Assembly (NCBI GenBank): GCA_014239435.1
Contig: JAAZYX010000033.1
Span: forward strand, 271,647 to 335,646
Direction: 5' to 3'
Length of the DNA stretch: 64,000 nucleotides
From: Fidelibacterota bacterium
GTDB taxonomy: Bacteria; Fidelibacterota; Marinisomatia; Marinisomatales; TCS55
The translations under genes were made by a program, and so were the position numbers. Of the stretch, positions 37,142 through 46,700 are shown piece after piece. Each line of letters begins with the position of its first letter. Within the stretch, counting starts at the first letter, position 1. A model generated the notes under the pieces. It was given only the letters and a program-made list of their open reading frames with translations. It did no database searches and was not told the DNA's origin.

Positions 37142-40100
37142 CTACCAGTCCTCGTCCTCTTCATCCTCTTCAATAAATCCGTACCCTTCTTCTTTTAGAT
37201 GTTTCTTTACAATAGATGAAACATCCTTGCGGCCGTCTAAGCTCCAGAGATAATCCCTTAGTGCCATCAACATTGTTTCGCCGTTCGGATGAAGCTTTGC
37301 CACATCTTTTCCCCAGGCGGATCGAACATCTTCAATTGGTTCATCTACGGGAAGATAGGGTGCCGGCATTTTAGTGCCGGGCATGATGGCCTGCGGGTCA
37401 CGCAGCCAATCCACAACCCAATCGGGGCGCAGTCTTTCTTTCGTGAGCGTTAGGTTTGGCGCCCAGGTTTGTGCAGATTGTTTTGGTTTTGTGGAACCGT
37501 AAAAATGGCAATTATTACAGGCACCTAAATCCTGAATCACACTGCCGGCTTTGGAAAGGGACGATGCCTTTGAAGCACTGTGCGGTTTTTCATACACAAG
37601 CGTCTGCTCATCTTTAAGCTGAAAATATCGAATTAGAATATTGATTTCTTCATCGGTAAAATTAAACGTCGGCATTCGCACCTGTAAATGCGGCCTAATC
37701 ATAGAAGGATCTTTAATAAATTCCAGAAGCCATTCCGGCTGGACCTTTTTCCCCTCTGTATCCAGCATTGGCGGCGAAAAATTTTGGACCACACTAGCAT
37801 CTTCAGAGGCAGAAGTTCCGGCAAGTTCTCCTAGCCACGTTCCAATCGTCGGTTGAATTGCGCCACCCCTTCCATCCAGCATGTGGCAGCCTAAACAATT
37901 GTTACTGTGCAACAGTTGTTCTCCGGCTTCAATGGCCATTTGCCTTTCGTCCTGCACCGGACGTTTTGCCTCAGCTATTTCATCTTTCACCAATCCCATT
38001 ACAACGGTCACAACCGCTTCTATTTCATTGTCACTTAATCCAAAGTCCGGCATCCGAAGCTTATCCAGCGGCTTCTTTATTTTGAGGTCCAAGCTTCCAT
38101 CTTTTTGCGGAATCATATCAAACAACCGCGGATCTTTAACCTTGGTAAAAAACCAATCAAATTTCGTGTGCGGAATGTCATCGTGAAAATACCCGAAATC
38201 CAATTTAGTAATCAGCTTACTTGCTTCAATATTTAAGGATGTACCAATCGGTTTTCTATTTTCAAATCCGCTAATATCATGACACGAATAGCATCCGTAC
38301 TGCCCAATTAACTTTTCACCAGCGAAATGCAATTTTTCATCCAACGTCATTGTTGCCAGTTTCTCATCAACCTGTGATTTTCTCTTATTTTGTCCAAGAA
38401 AATCAACAACAACCGCATTGAGCTCTTCCTCATCTACTTGAGGAAATGTGTTTGAGTCAAATTCATCATGTGTATCCTGAACCAAAAACGATGCAATATC
38501 AGAAGCTTCCTGTTTTGTAATACGGAGATTGGGCATTTTCGTTTCCGGATGATACGCTGCCGGATTCCTGACCCATTCGTAAATCCAGCTTGCCGAAGTT
38601 TTGGATCCCAGCCCTGTTAGCGCTGGTCCCTGTTCTCGAGTAATGGATTGCGCCGTAGTGATTTCAATCTGCTCCGCTTCTAACTTATGACAGCCAAGAC
38701 AACCCAGAGATTGAACAAGCATTCTGCCATTTTCGGCATCGCCTCTTACGGTTCGCTTGGATAGCTTAAATTCTTCACTTTGATCAAACAGGTAAGCGGT
38801 GATGGCGTGAATTTCTTGATTGGTTCGATTTACAGATGCTTCGTCGCTGTTATTGGTATTGCCAAAAAAGTGCGGCATCCAAGTTTCTTCTCGAAATGAT
38901 CTTGGTTGATTAATCCATTTAACCACCCAATTCTTGTTTGTTTTTGAAGCAATCTTGGTGAGCGCCGGTCCCGCTTTGGTATTGCCGTCCCACCGATCCA
39001 TTTGGTGGCAACCAAAGCATCCGCCGCGCTCGATAATAGACATCCCCAAGCTGAGTTTTTCGGCGCCATTTACCGGCATATTGCCGGAGTGACATTTTAG
39101 ACAGCCTGCCTCAATATACTTCATCGGCAACATAGGCTGATCCCAGTGATGCAACTTGTGCCAATGGTATTTATCTTCCCACTCTTTCATTTGCTGTTCA
39201 GAATCGGGATAATGCACGGTGGATATAAAATCGGTTCCGCGCCCCCGTCCCATATGGCATGTAGTACAGCCAAACTTGTTCATTGGATGCGCCGAATTGG
39301 GTGAAACATATTTTTCAAGATCCGGGTGAGTCGTGTACGGTTGAGCAGCATCTTCAAACCCGGGTTTATCAATCCCCATATGGCATGTCATACATCTATC
39401 CACTTTGGGAACATCTAGATAGATAAGGTCATCTTTTAAATCATTTACAACAACCTGCTTCACTTCATAATACGGATCAATAAAATCAAGGACAGGCAAG
39501 TCTCGAACTATGTTGGAAATTTTATTGGCAAATGACATGGCCTCCGGATCAGTTTTTTTCAACCTTCGTTCCAAGAGATCTTTGTTCCTCCGGACCCGAC
39601 CTACGTTATCTTTTGCGGCTTTTACGCTTGATCGGATTCTCTTGACAGATGCTTCCTCTTTTTCAAGCATTGCTTCGATAGTCTCAAGGTCAAGTTTGAA
39701 AACCTGAGTCTCCGTTTTGAGTTTGAATAATTTTGCTTTCGCTGCCTGCTCATCTCCATGTCCGGCAATTGCCTGTTCCACGGTATATTTCTGCGCATCG
39801 TAAAGCGCTTTTGAAAATTGATATAGCTGATTTCGGCGATAGCGTTCTGCATCAAGCGTATCAATCCCAACTTGAAATACATTCAGCTTTTCCTCATTTG
39901 AGGCCAATTCATTTTCGGCAACTTTAAGCTCAGAAGAAACAAAAGCAAATTCCTCATTCACGTTCAGTTCTTTATCTGCAGATTCAAGATCTTTGCGAAT
40001 TTGTTCAATCTCTAGTGATCGGAATGTTTTCTGATAGGGCTTCCATTGACGATTGAAATCATTCGCAAAAACCAACAGCCAGATAAACGTAAACAACAGA

Positions 40101-40165
40101 CTGGAAATAGCGAACCATTTGTTCAGCTTAAGAATATTATAATGACGTTCTTGGCTTTGGTGCAT
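37142..40165 (-). CDS. Octaheme c-type cytochrome, membrane-anchored, of the bc operon
   Basis: A 1007-residue protein. An N-terminal membrane helix (~residues 14-31) precedes a coiled-coil region (~40-230). Eight CXXCH heme motifs lie near residues 258, 300, 355, 383, 488, 625, 757 and 882. The last five each head a class I cytochrome c-like domain with later axial-ligand signals such as TKMPNLRI, LRMPDFGL and VRMPTFNF. The C-terminus is acidic and ends in E-D-E-E-D-E-D-W. It is the last gene of the bc operon, so it probably takes the place of cytochrome c1 or f and also relays electrons outward. Confidence 0.93.
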   Translation of the reverse strand: MHQSQERHYNILKLNKWFAISSLLFTFIWLLVFANDFNRQWKPYQKTFRSLEIEQIRKDLESADKELNVNEEFAFVSSELKVAENELASNEEKLNVFQVGIDTLDAERYRRNQLYQFSKALYDAQKYTVEQAIAGHGDEQAAKAKLFKLKTETQVFKLDLETIEAMLEKEEASVKRIRSSVKAAKDNVGRVRRNKDLLERRLKKTDPEAMSFANKISNIVRDLPVLDFIDPYYEVKQVVVNDLKDDLIYLDVPKVDRCMTCHMGIDKPGFEDAAQPYTTHPDLEKYVSPNSAHPMNKFGCTTCHMGRGRGTDFISTVHYPDSEQQMKEWEDKYHWHKLHHWDQPMLPMKYIEAGCLKCHSGNMPVNGAEKLSLGMSIIERGGCFGCHQMDRWDGNTKAGPALTKIASKTNKNWVVKWINQPRSFREETWMPHFFGNTNNSDEASVNRTNQEIHAITAYLFDQSEEFKLSKRTVRGDAENGRMLVQSLGCLGCHKLEAEQIEITTAQSITREQGPALTGLGSKTSASWIYEWVRNPAAYHPETKMPNLRITKQEASDIASFLVQDTHDEFDSNTFPQVDEEELNAVVVDFLGQNKRKSQVDEKLATMTLDEKLHFAGEKLIGQYGCYSCHDISGFENRKPIGTSLNIEASKLITKLDFGYFHDDIPHTKFDWFFTKVKDPRLFDMIPQKDGSLDLKIKKPLDKLRMPDFGLSDNEIEAVVTVVMGLVKDEIAEAKRPVQDERQMAIEAGEQLLHSNNCLGCHMLDGRGGAIQPTIGTWLGELAGTSASEDASVVQNFSPPMLDTEGKKVQPEWLLEFIKDPSMIRPHLQVRMPTFNFTDEEINILIRYFQLKDEQTLVYEKPHSASKASSLSKAGSVIQDLGACNNCHFYGSTKPKQSAQTWAPNLTLTKERLRPDWVVDWLRDPQAIMPGTKMPAPYLPVDEPIEDVRSAWGKDVAKLHPNGETMLMALRDYLWSLDGRKDVSSIVKKHLKEEGYGFIEEDEEDEDW

Positions 40166-40170
40166 AATGA

Positions 40171-41289
40171 TTAGATATTGAAAAAATATTCAGGAATAGC
40201 AATAATATACTTAAGATTGAAAATCCACCTTAAGTACATCTTGATAGGAAGCAGTATTGTGGTGAGTAACAACACCACAAAAATGGCATACCTGAACGAT
40301 CCAAGATTATCATAAAAACGCTTGAGAAGGGTTTTTGCGAGTAGCGGAGGTAAAATGACAAAATATATACCCAAAACAACAAAACCCCACATTTCTCGAA
40401 TCAAAATATTATCCGGCAACCCAGTCTGAAGCCATTTTACAAACACAAATTCTGATAGATTTATATTCGTGAGAGGTTCCAGTTTGTGGATATCCCAATA
40501 TTCAAATGGGCCGAAGAAATTCCAGTTCGGACCGCGTAAAAATGTGCCGACAATAATGAGCATATTCCACAAAATCAGCCAGCCGAACATAAACATCGCA
40601 ATCGCGAATTTCCGATTTTTATAGCTGTAATACCCCGAACCTTCGGGATTCCTATCAAGGAATGGGATAGCCATGAGCCCAACAATAATTAATGAAGGAA
40701 AGACAACGCCAGCTAGCCATGGATCAAAATAGACGAGCAATTCCTGCAGTCCTAAAAAATACCAAGGAGCTTTTGCGGGGTTTGGAGATTCTGTTGGATT
40801 TGCCGGTTCTTCAATCGGTGCCGGTAGGCCAACTGACCATACCATCAAAAATGCTGAAAATAATATTAGTGAAATAAATTCGACATAAACCAAGTCTGGC
40901 CACACCAATGCTTTATCATTGGGAGGTTCATAATATTCATCAGGTTTTTCGCCGGCCTCCATCCTTTCGTCATTTCTATACGCCTGCCGCATCGAGAGCC
41001 AGGTGAAGAAAAACAATAGAAAGATAAGTCCGGAAATTGGGACATTGTCAGGCTTGAGAACAATGGATCGGAAATTGGCATCACCCAATCCGACGATGAA
41101 AAACCCAAGCATCCCGATGGTGATGATGATGAATCCTTTTTTAGTCCAGAGAAGGTATAGGCCTAATCGCCTATGCCATTTATCAAACCAATCCGAGGGT
41201 GGGAAAATAAAAAAGAAGGATGCCAGGGTTACCGTAAAAAGTATAGTCGGGCTTGAAAAAGTGTTAACGAGGTCTTTAAAAGCTTCCAT
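40171..41289 (-). CDS. petD: Cytochrome b C-terminal subunit (subunit IV/PetD-like, extended)
   Basis: A 372-residue membrane protein. It is much longer than plant-type subunit IV (~160 residues), with about 130 extra residues before the core. The quinol-site segment is NPAKAPWYFLGLQELLVYF; A-P-W-Y (174-177) replaces the usual P-E-W-Y, so the Glu is missing. Its last part has two or three further helices. It overlaps nothing and lies two bases after cytochrome b, so the complex has the split b6/IV arrangement. Confidence 0.87.
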   Translation of the reverse strand: MEAFKDLVNTFSSPTILFTVTLASFFFIFPPSDWFDKWHRRLGLYLLWTKKGFIIITIGMLGFFIVGLGDANFRSIVLKPDNVPISGLIFLLFFFTWLSMRQAYRNDERMEAGEKPDEYYEPPNDKALVWPDLVYVEFISLILFSAFLMVWSVGLPAPIEEPANPTESPNPAKAPWYFLGLQELLVYFDPWLAGVVFPSLIIVGLMAIPFLDRNPEGSGYYSYKNRKFAIAMFMFGWLILWNMLIIVGTFLRGPNWNFFGPFEYWDIHKLEPLTNINLSEFVFVKWLQTGLPDNILIREMWGFVVLGIYFVILPPLLAKTLLKRFYDNLGSFRYAIFVVLLLTTILLPIKMYLRWIFNLKYIIAIPEYFFNI

Positions 41290-41291
41290 AA

Positions 41292-42086
41292 TTATACCGG
41301 AGTCGAAATGCCTCCATCCTTACGAACGCGCCAAAAATGGACTGCCATAAAAATCATGATAATAAACGGAAGGCCGATACAGTGAAGCACATAAAACCTT
41401 AACAATGCTGCTTCTCCCATAAACCGTCCGCCAATAAGTGCAAAGCGCACGTCGCTTCCCATCGTAACAAAATTAATATCTCCAATCGCCAGCATGGCAG
41501 CCCCCGGACCTTCATGCCCTAAAAAGGGTGTTGCCCTCGCCATATTGGACCCAACTGTAATTGCCCAAATTGCTAATTGGTCCCACGGCAAAAGGTAACC
41601 AGTAAAACTGAGCAATAGTGTTAATAGAAGTAAAATGACACCGATACTCCAATTGAATTCTCTCGGCGGTTTGTACGAACCCGTCATAAAAACACGAAAC
41701 ATATGAAGCCACACGGTAATGACCATAGCATGCGCGCCCCAACGATGCACTTCGCGCATAATGCCAAATGGAACCTGCTCACCAAGATCAATAATATCCG
41801 TATATGCGTATTCAATTGTTGGCCTGTAATAAAACATGAGCAATATTCCCGAAATTGTCAAAATCAGAAAAATGAAAAACGAAAGTCCGCCCATGCACCA
41901 TGTAAATTTGAGTTTTACTGCATGCTTCGGAAGGCGAACCGGATGAAGATGCAGGAATACAGAATTCAGCACTGCCATCATGCGTTGGCGCCGGCTCTTT
42001 GGCACTCCACCGCCCCGGAAAATAGATTTCCAAACTTGAGATTCTTTCGCTCGTTCTAAAAAGGGTTTCTTTTCCGTATCAGCCAT
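41292..42086 (-). CDS. petB: Cytochrome b N-terminal subunit (b6-type)
   Basis: A 264-residue protein with four heme-bearing helices. The bis-His pairs are His114/His128 (REVHRWGAHAMVITVWLHMF) and His235/His250 (LHCIGLPFIIMIFMAVHFW). The second pair is 15 apart, the b6-type spacing. Cys64 in TWCMGG lies where b6 has the Cys that binds heme c_n. It oxidises quinol with the Rieske protein and sits directly after it in the operon. Confidence 0.94.
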   Translation of the reverse strand: MADTEKKPFLERAKESQVWKSIFRGGGVPKSRRQRMMAVLNSVFLHLHPVRLPKHAVKLKFTWCMGGLSFFIFLILTISGILLMFYYRPTIEYAYTDIIDLGEQVPFGIMREVHRWGAHAMVITVWLHMFRVFMTGSYKPPREFNWSIGVILLLLTLLLSFTGYLLPWDQLAIWAITVGSNMARATPFLGHEGPGAAMLAIGDINFVTMGSDVRFALIGGRFMGEAALLRFYVLHCIGLPFIIMIFMAVHFWRVRKDGGISTPV

Positions 42087-42093
42087 AAGATTT

Positions 42094-42663
42094 TTACACC
42101 TTTAGAAATGCTTCAGGGTCAGACCACTGGCCTTTTTCCTGTTGAAATTTCCGTGTTTTATCTACGATTATCTGTCCATCGTCAGCCAACACAATTCGAT
42201 ATCGCTCAAGCGGCCGAGGAGCAGGACCTTCAAAATTTATGCCAGATGCCTGAAATCCACTGCCATGACAGGGACATTTAAATTTTCGTTCATTGGACAG
42301 CCAGTTTGGCGTACAGCCCAAATGTGTGCAAACCGTGGACAAAGCGTAAATACCTTCATCATTTCGCACCATCCAAACACCGAATTTATCCTTCCATCTG
42401 AGATCAACTTCTCCCTTTACATAATCATCCGGAAATCCAGCACGAAAGGTTTGTTCCGGCTCAAACAGAACATTGGGAAAAAAGAAACGAAGCATCATTG
42501 TAAAAAATCCACCAGTTGCCGCAATAAAAGCCAGCCAGCCGAATGAGAGCCAGGAAAAGAAAGACCGGCGAGTGACAATAGCGGATTCACTTGAATGATC
42601 CAGTGCCGCCGGCGGTCTTCTGCCCGGATCTTTCGTCGCTGTTTTTTTATCAGTCTCTGCCAT
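42094..42663 (-). CDS. petC: Rieske iron-sulfur protein
   Basis: A 189-residue protein with a twin-arginine-like anchor (TRRSFFSW at 31-38) and the 2Fe-2S ligands Cys112, His114, Cys130 and His133 in CTHLGC and CPCHGS; Cys117 and Cys132 form the expected disulfide. It takes electrons from quinol at cytochrome b. It lies eight bases upstream of the cytochrome b gene and follows the HEAT-repeat gene by 17. Confidence 0.95.
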   Translation of the reverse strand: MAETDKKTATKDPGRRPPAALDHSSESAIVTRRSFFSWLSFGWLAFIAATGGFFTMMLRFFFPNVLFEPEQTFRAGFPDDYVKGEVDLRWKDKFGVWMVRNDEGIYALSTVCTHLGCTPNWLSNERKFKCPCHGSGFQASGINFEGPAPRPLERYRIVLADDGQIIVDKTRKFQQEKGQWSDPEAFLKV

Positions 42664-42680
42664 AGTGGAATCTACCCTTT

Positions 42681-43541
42681 TTAATTCTCTAAAACCCGTC
42701 TTGCCGCTTCTCTAATGTGCAAATTTCTGTCAAAGTCTTTTAATTGTTCAAGTGATTGTTTCAACTCAGAATCCAAAATCCATCTTGAAGCTTGCACCGT
42801 AATCAAAATAGCTTGATCCTGCTCTCCTGCGTCAATGTTTGGAAAAGAATCTAAATAATTCCTATCTAAGAGGTCTAATAGAATTCTCTTTCCTGAATTA
42901 TTTTTCATTTTCGCTAATGCGATCGCCGAATCCCAGCGAACGTTTGGTTCAGTGTCGTCCATTGCCCTGATTAAATAAGGGACAGCTAAAGTATCACCAA
43001 TCACGCCAAGGGCAATAATGGCCTGAAGCCTCACTTGCGGCATTCCATGATCTAGCAATTTAACGAGCGGCTGAACACCTTCTGAACTGCCGATGAGGCC
43101 AACTGCTTTTGCCGCAGAAGCGACAATTACATCTTCATCATTGAAAGCATTCACCAATGTTTCAAGATAAACAGTTTTCCCCGGCTGACCAAGGGCAAGT
43201 GCCAAGTATTGCCGAACTCTTGGATCACGATCGTGTTTGGCATATTCAAATGCTGACAACATTTCCTCTTCGAAGCGTGGATCGTCCGGCACTAAGTTGG
43301 GATTTGACAGTATTTTGGATAATTCAAACGCACCTTGCCAGCGCTTTGTAGTTCCTCCGATTTTTACATCCACAAGATAATCTTCGGCGGTTCTCGGTTC
43401 ATCTGTAAGAATCCGTATCATCAGAAAAACTAAAACAGCAAAACCGGCGATAATCAATGGCACCACAAAAAAGCTGTGGACAATTACCTTTAACATGGAT
43501 TGCTTTTCTTCCTGTGTATTATTTGGATCTAATGGTGTCAT
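42681..43541 (-). CDS. Membrane-anchored HEAT-repeat protein leading the bc operon
   Basis: A 286-residue protein. One N-terminal membrane helix (~residues 20-45) precedes a domain of about six HEAT/PBS-lyase-type repeats, for example DPRVRQYLALALGQPG, MPQVRLQAIIALGVIG and EPNVRWDSAIALAKMK. No catalytic motif is seen. Its place as first gene of the bc operon, before the Rieske gene, suggests an added subunit or assembly scaffold of the complex. Confidence 0.82.
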   Translation of the reverse strand: MTPLDPNNTQEEKQSMLKVIVHSFFVVPLIIAGFAVLVFLMIRILTDEPRTAEDYLVDVKIGGTTKRWQGAFELSKILSNPNLVPDDPRFEEEMLSAFEYAKHDRDPRVRQYLALALGQPGKTVYLETLVNAFNDEDVIVASAAKAVGLIGSSEGVQPLVKLLDHGMPQVRLQAIIALGVIGDTLAVPYLIRAMDDTEPNVRWDSAIALAKMKNNSGKRILLDLLDRNYLDSFPNIDAGEQDQAILITVQASRWILDSELKQSLEQLKDFDRNLHIREAARRVLEN

Positions 43542-43557
43542 GTATCATGTGTATTTG

Positions 43558-43639
43558 TGCCGCGGAAAGGACTCGAACCTTCACGCCTGTAAGCACTAGA
43601 TCCTAAATCTAGCGTGTCTACCAATTCCACCACCGCGGC
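43558..43639 (-). tRNA. tRNA-Leu (anticodon UAG)
   Basis: An 82-nt tRNA reading on the minus strand. The seven-base acceptor stem GCCGCGG pairs with CCGCGGC. The anticodon stem CTAGA/TCTAG has the loop TTTAGGA, giving anticodon UAG (reads CUA). A long variable arm and the T-arm GGTTCGAGTCC are present, as expected for leucine tRNA. The CCA end is not encoded. Confidence 0.95.
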
Positions 43640-43687
43640 TTGAATTAAGACTGTTAAATTAAGGAAAAATAAACGGCGTAAAAAAAT

Positions 43688-43715
43688 AAAAAGGGCTGCA
43701 AAAACAGCCCTTTTT
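43688..43715. terminator. Intrinsic terminator between tRNA-Leu and the cohesin-like protein gene
   Basis: An 11-bp perfect stem AAAAAGGGCTG / CAGCCCTTTTT with a six-base loop. It is bidirectional by its A/T arms and ends the minus-strand secreted-protein gene whose stop is at 43744. Confidence 0.85.
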
Positions 43716-43743
43716 AAAAACTAATAATGAGAAATAATTCCGC

Positions 43744-46700
43744 TTATTTCATTAAGAGCATTTTTCGAGTTGCAGAATGCTGACCAGTATCAATGCGATA
43801 TAGATACACACCGGCACTTACCGATCGCCCTGAAGCATCCAATCCATTCCATACAACCTGTTTCCTTCCCGCTGATTCATGCCCTTGAATCAATACTCTC
43901 ACTTGCCTACCCATCATATCATAGACAGCAAGCCTGACATTTGAAGCTTCTGGCAAATCGTAGGATAATACGGTTGCAGGATTAAACGGATTCGGATAAT
44001 TCTGATGCAGGCTAAATGTTTCGGGAAGTACATCTGTTTCATCCTCATTAGATAAGATGACGCTCGTTCTGCCCATTCCCATAGAATAGATTACCTGCTG
44101 GTTTTCATTGGTCGCTGCAGTTGATGTGACCATTAACATTGATCGTCCAAAAAATCCGGTAGATGCGTCATAATATACTGTAACATCCGCGATCGCGCCC
44201 ACGCCCGGTGCAATACCGCCTGAATTGAAATATCCCCAAATATAGGTTTCGCCTGTTTCTACTTCGCCCGAGCCGGGACCGATGGATCCTTCTGACATTC
44301 TGTCTGTTGCCTGTACATCAATGGCAAGCAGTGCGTTCGGCATATCCATCACCTTCACCTCAAAATATCCTACGGTAGCCGTATTTGCGAGTCCTAGTGA
44401 AAAACCACTGACCTGACCCGTAGCATTGGTTTCAACATCTGAAATTGTAAAAATAGCTTCAGGAACTCCCACGCCGATCGAAGCAGTATAAGGTTCCACA
44501 TACATTTGGACAGAATTGGCATCTGTCATGCTTACTTCTGAAATAGTGATTTCGACTGCTGAGCCAGTTGGCGCAAAACTGGAAACTGAAAACTCAATGT
44601 CTGCCAAATGGGTGGTACCGGCCCCAATTCCATTTTGCCCTGTTAGATCAAATAATAATATCTGATATGTTCCGCCAACATTGGTCCCGCTTACCTGCCA
44701 CCCGCTTGTTGCGGCCGCAGCTTCAACAGAGGAACCCACGACGAAGCCGGCACCTCCGTCATCAATATTGAACTGAAGTGCATGAATGTTTTGTGTATTG
44801 TTTACAATGAGGGATAAAGAAACAGACTGCCCGGGATCGCCGTAATTATTTAACAGCATCAATGATTGTGTTTCTACATCAATGTCAAAGGTACCGGCAT
44901 CCGCTGTCCACGGCATTTCATTATCATTCGCATCCACAATTTCTGCGCCGGTAATGGTAAGGTTCAACGTGGCGACTTCCAAGCTGAAACAGGTAACAAC
45001 AACTTTGCACACCGATCCAGAGCCAGAGCCTAATAAACTTCCGATTGAGAGGCCCGTAACTTCAAATGCACCATCTGCGTTTTCCGCTACATCTAAGAGC
45101 CAGCCATTGGTTCTGTCGGTAGGCAAGACGGCAACAGCAGTTAGCTGGTCCGGAGCATCCGTAACTACAAATCCGAAGGAAGAAATTCCTCCATCATTAT
45201 TAATTGAGAGCTCTAGTGTATCTGTATGACCGGAAAGCGCCTCTCCGTCCTCTACTCCAATTTCAACCCACTCAACAGGCGTACCGGTTGCTTCATTGGA
45301 TGGTCCTGATTCGCCCATAGTTCCATAGTCTGCAGTCACAACATAATGATAATCATTGCCGTTGCTGACTTCAGTATCCTCATAAGTTTCAATAGATGCA
45401 GTTACGGATGAAACCAAATTCAATGATGAAACATCCACAGGCGATGTAGTGGAACGATAAATATTATAACCGGATAAATCCTGATTCACTTCTCTCGCAA
45501 CTGGGAATGAGGGCAATTCGTTAGAGGCTACTATGGATTTTGATCCAGCTGAAAAAGGTACTGAATTCTTCGATGCAATAGATGTGCCAAAATCTGTAAT
45601 TAGGCCTGTGCCTGCCATTATGGTTATATCATCCAAATAGGTGGTGCCATTATCATTCGCTACAAGGTGAAATCCTACCACAACATTGCTCTCTCCGGCA
45701 TAAGCTGATAGATCCAAGTTTGTTTCATTCCAGACAAAATCTTCCCAAACGCCTATTTCGCCAAAGGTCCAAAGGTAATTATCCCATGTGGTTCCGCCAT
45801 CCGTGCTGACTTTAACAAACATGTCACCATTATCATTGGGATCTACATGCCACGTATAACTTGAGCTCCAGAAAAATCCCAGCGAAACAGATGTTTCACC
45901 GCTTAAATCCAAGGATGGGGTCATTAGCCATGTATCAATACCAAATCCCCAGTCAACCTGAGCATTGTATATGCCGTTATTCGGATTGGCTTCAGAGATA
46001 TGCCAAAATGGGTTTGGACCAGTCGTTGCGTCTCCGGCAGTACCCGGGCCTTGAATGGTTGACCAACTTCCCAATTCACCATCTTCGAAACCTTGGTCAA
46101 TCGGAAGTTCGTCTGTTCCACCGCCACCGCCGCCGCCACCACCGCCTGGAGTACTCCAAGTGAGGGTGACTTGTGCATCTTCACCCGAGGTTGCAGTTAG
46201 CGAATGAGGTCGGTCTAAGTATCCCGGCCAAATAGTTACAGAACCGCTCGTTAGTTCAGATATCCAATAGGCTCCGCCAATATCATCGGATGCTACGGTA
46301 TTTTCAAAACTAATTTCAACATCATCCGCATAGGCAAGAGAATCAATTCGAAAGCGCACATTTAAAACGACGCCGCTTCCAACACTGATATCATCGTTTC
46401 CTGAATTGTAAACGATGACCCGAGTCCCGGCAGATACATCAGAAGAAGTCACGGAAAAATCTGCAGTTCGCGTGTCAAGCCAAACGGAGTCTAAATCTAA
46501 ATAATCCGGGTTTTCTACAAGGTCAAACTGAAAGCCGCCCACTACACCATCATTTTCCATTGATATTTGAAGGGTAACCAACTCCGTTATATCGCCTGAA
46601 TCTGCATCCATGCTAAAGGCAACAACATTTCCAATTTCAATATTACCATCCACACCAACGGATGTTATTGCCGTCCCCGCTGAATCGGTTACTACAAGGT

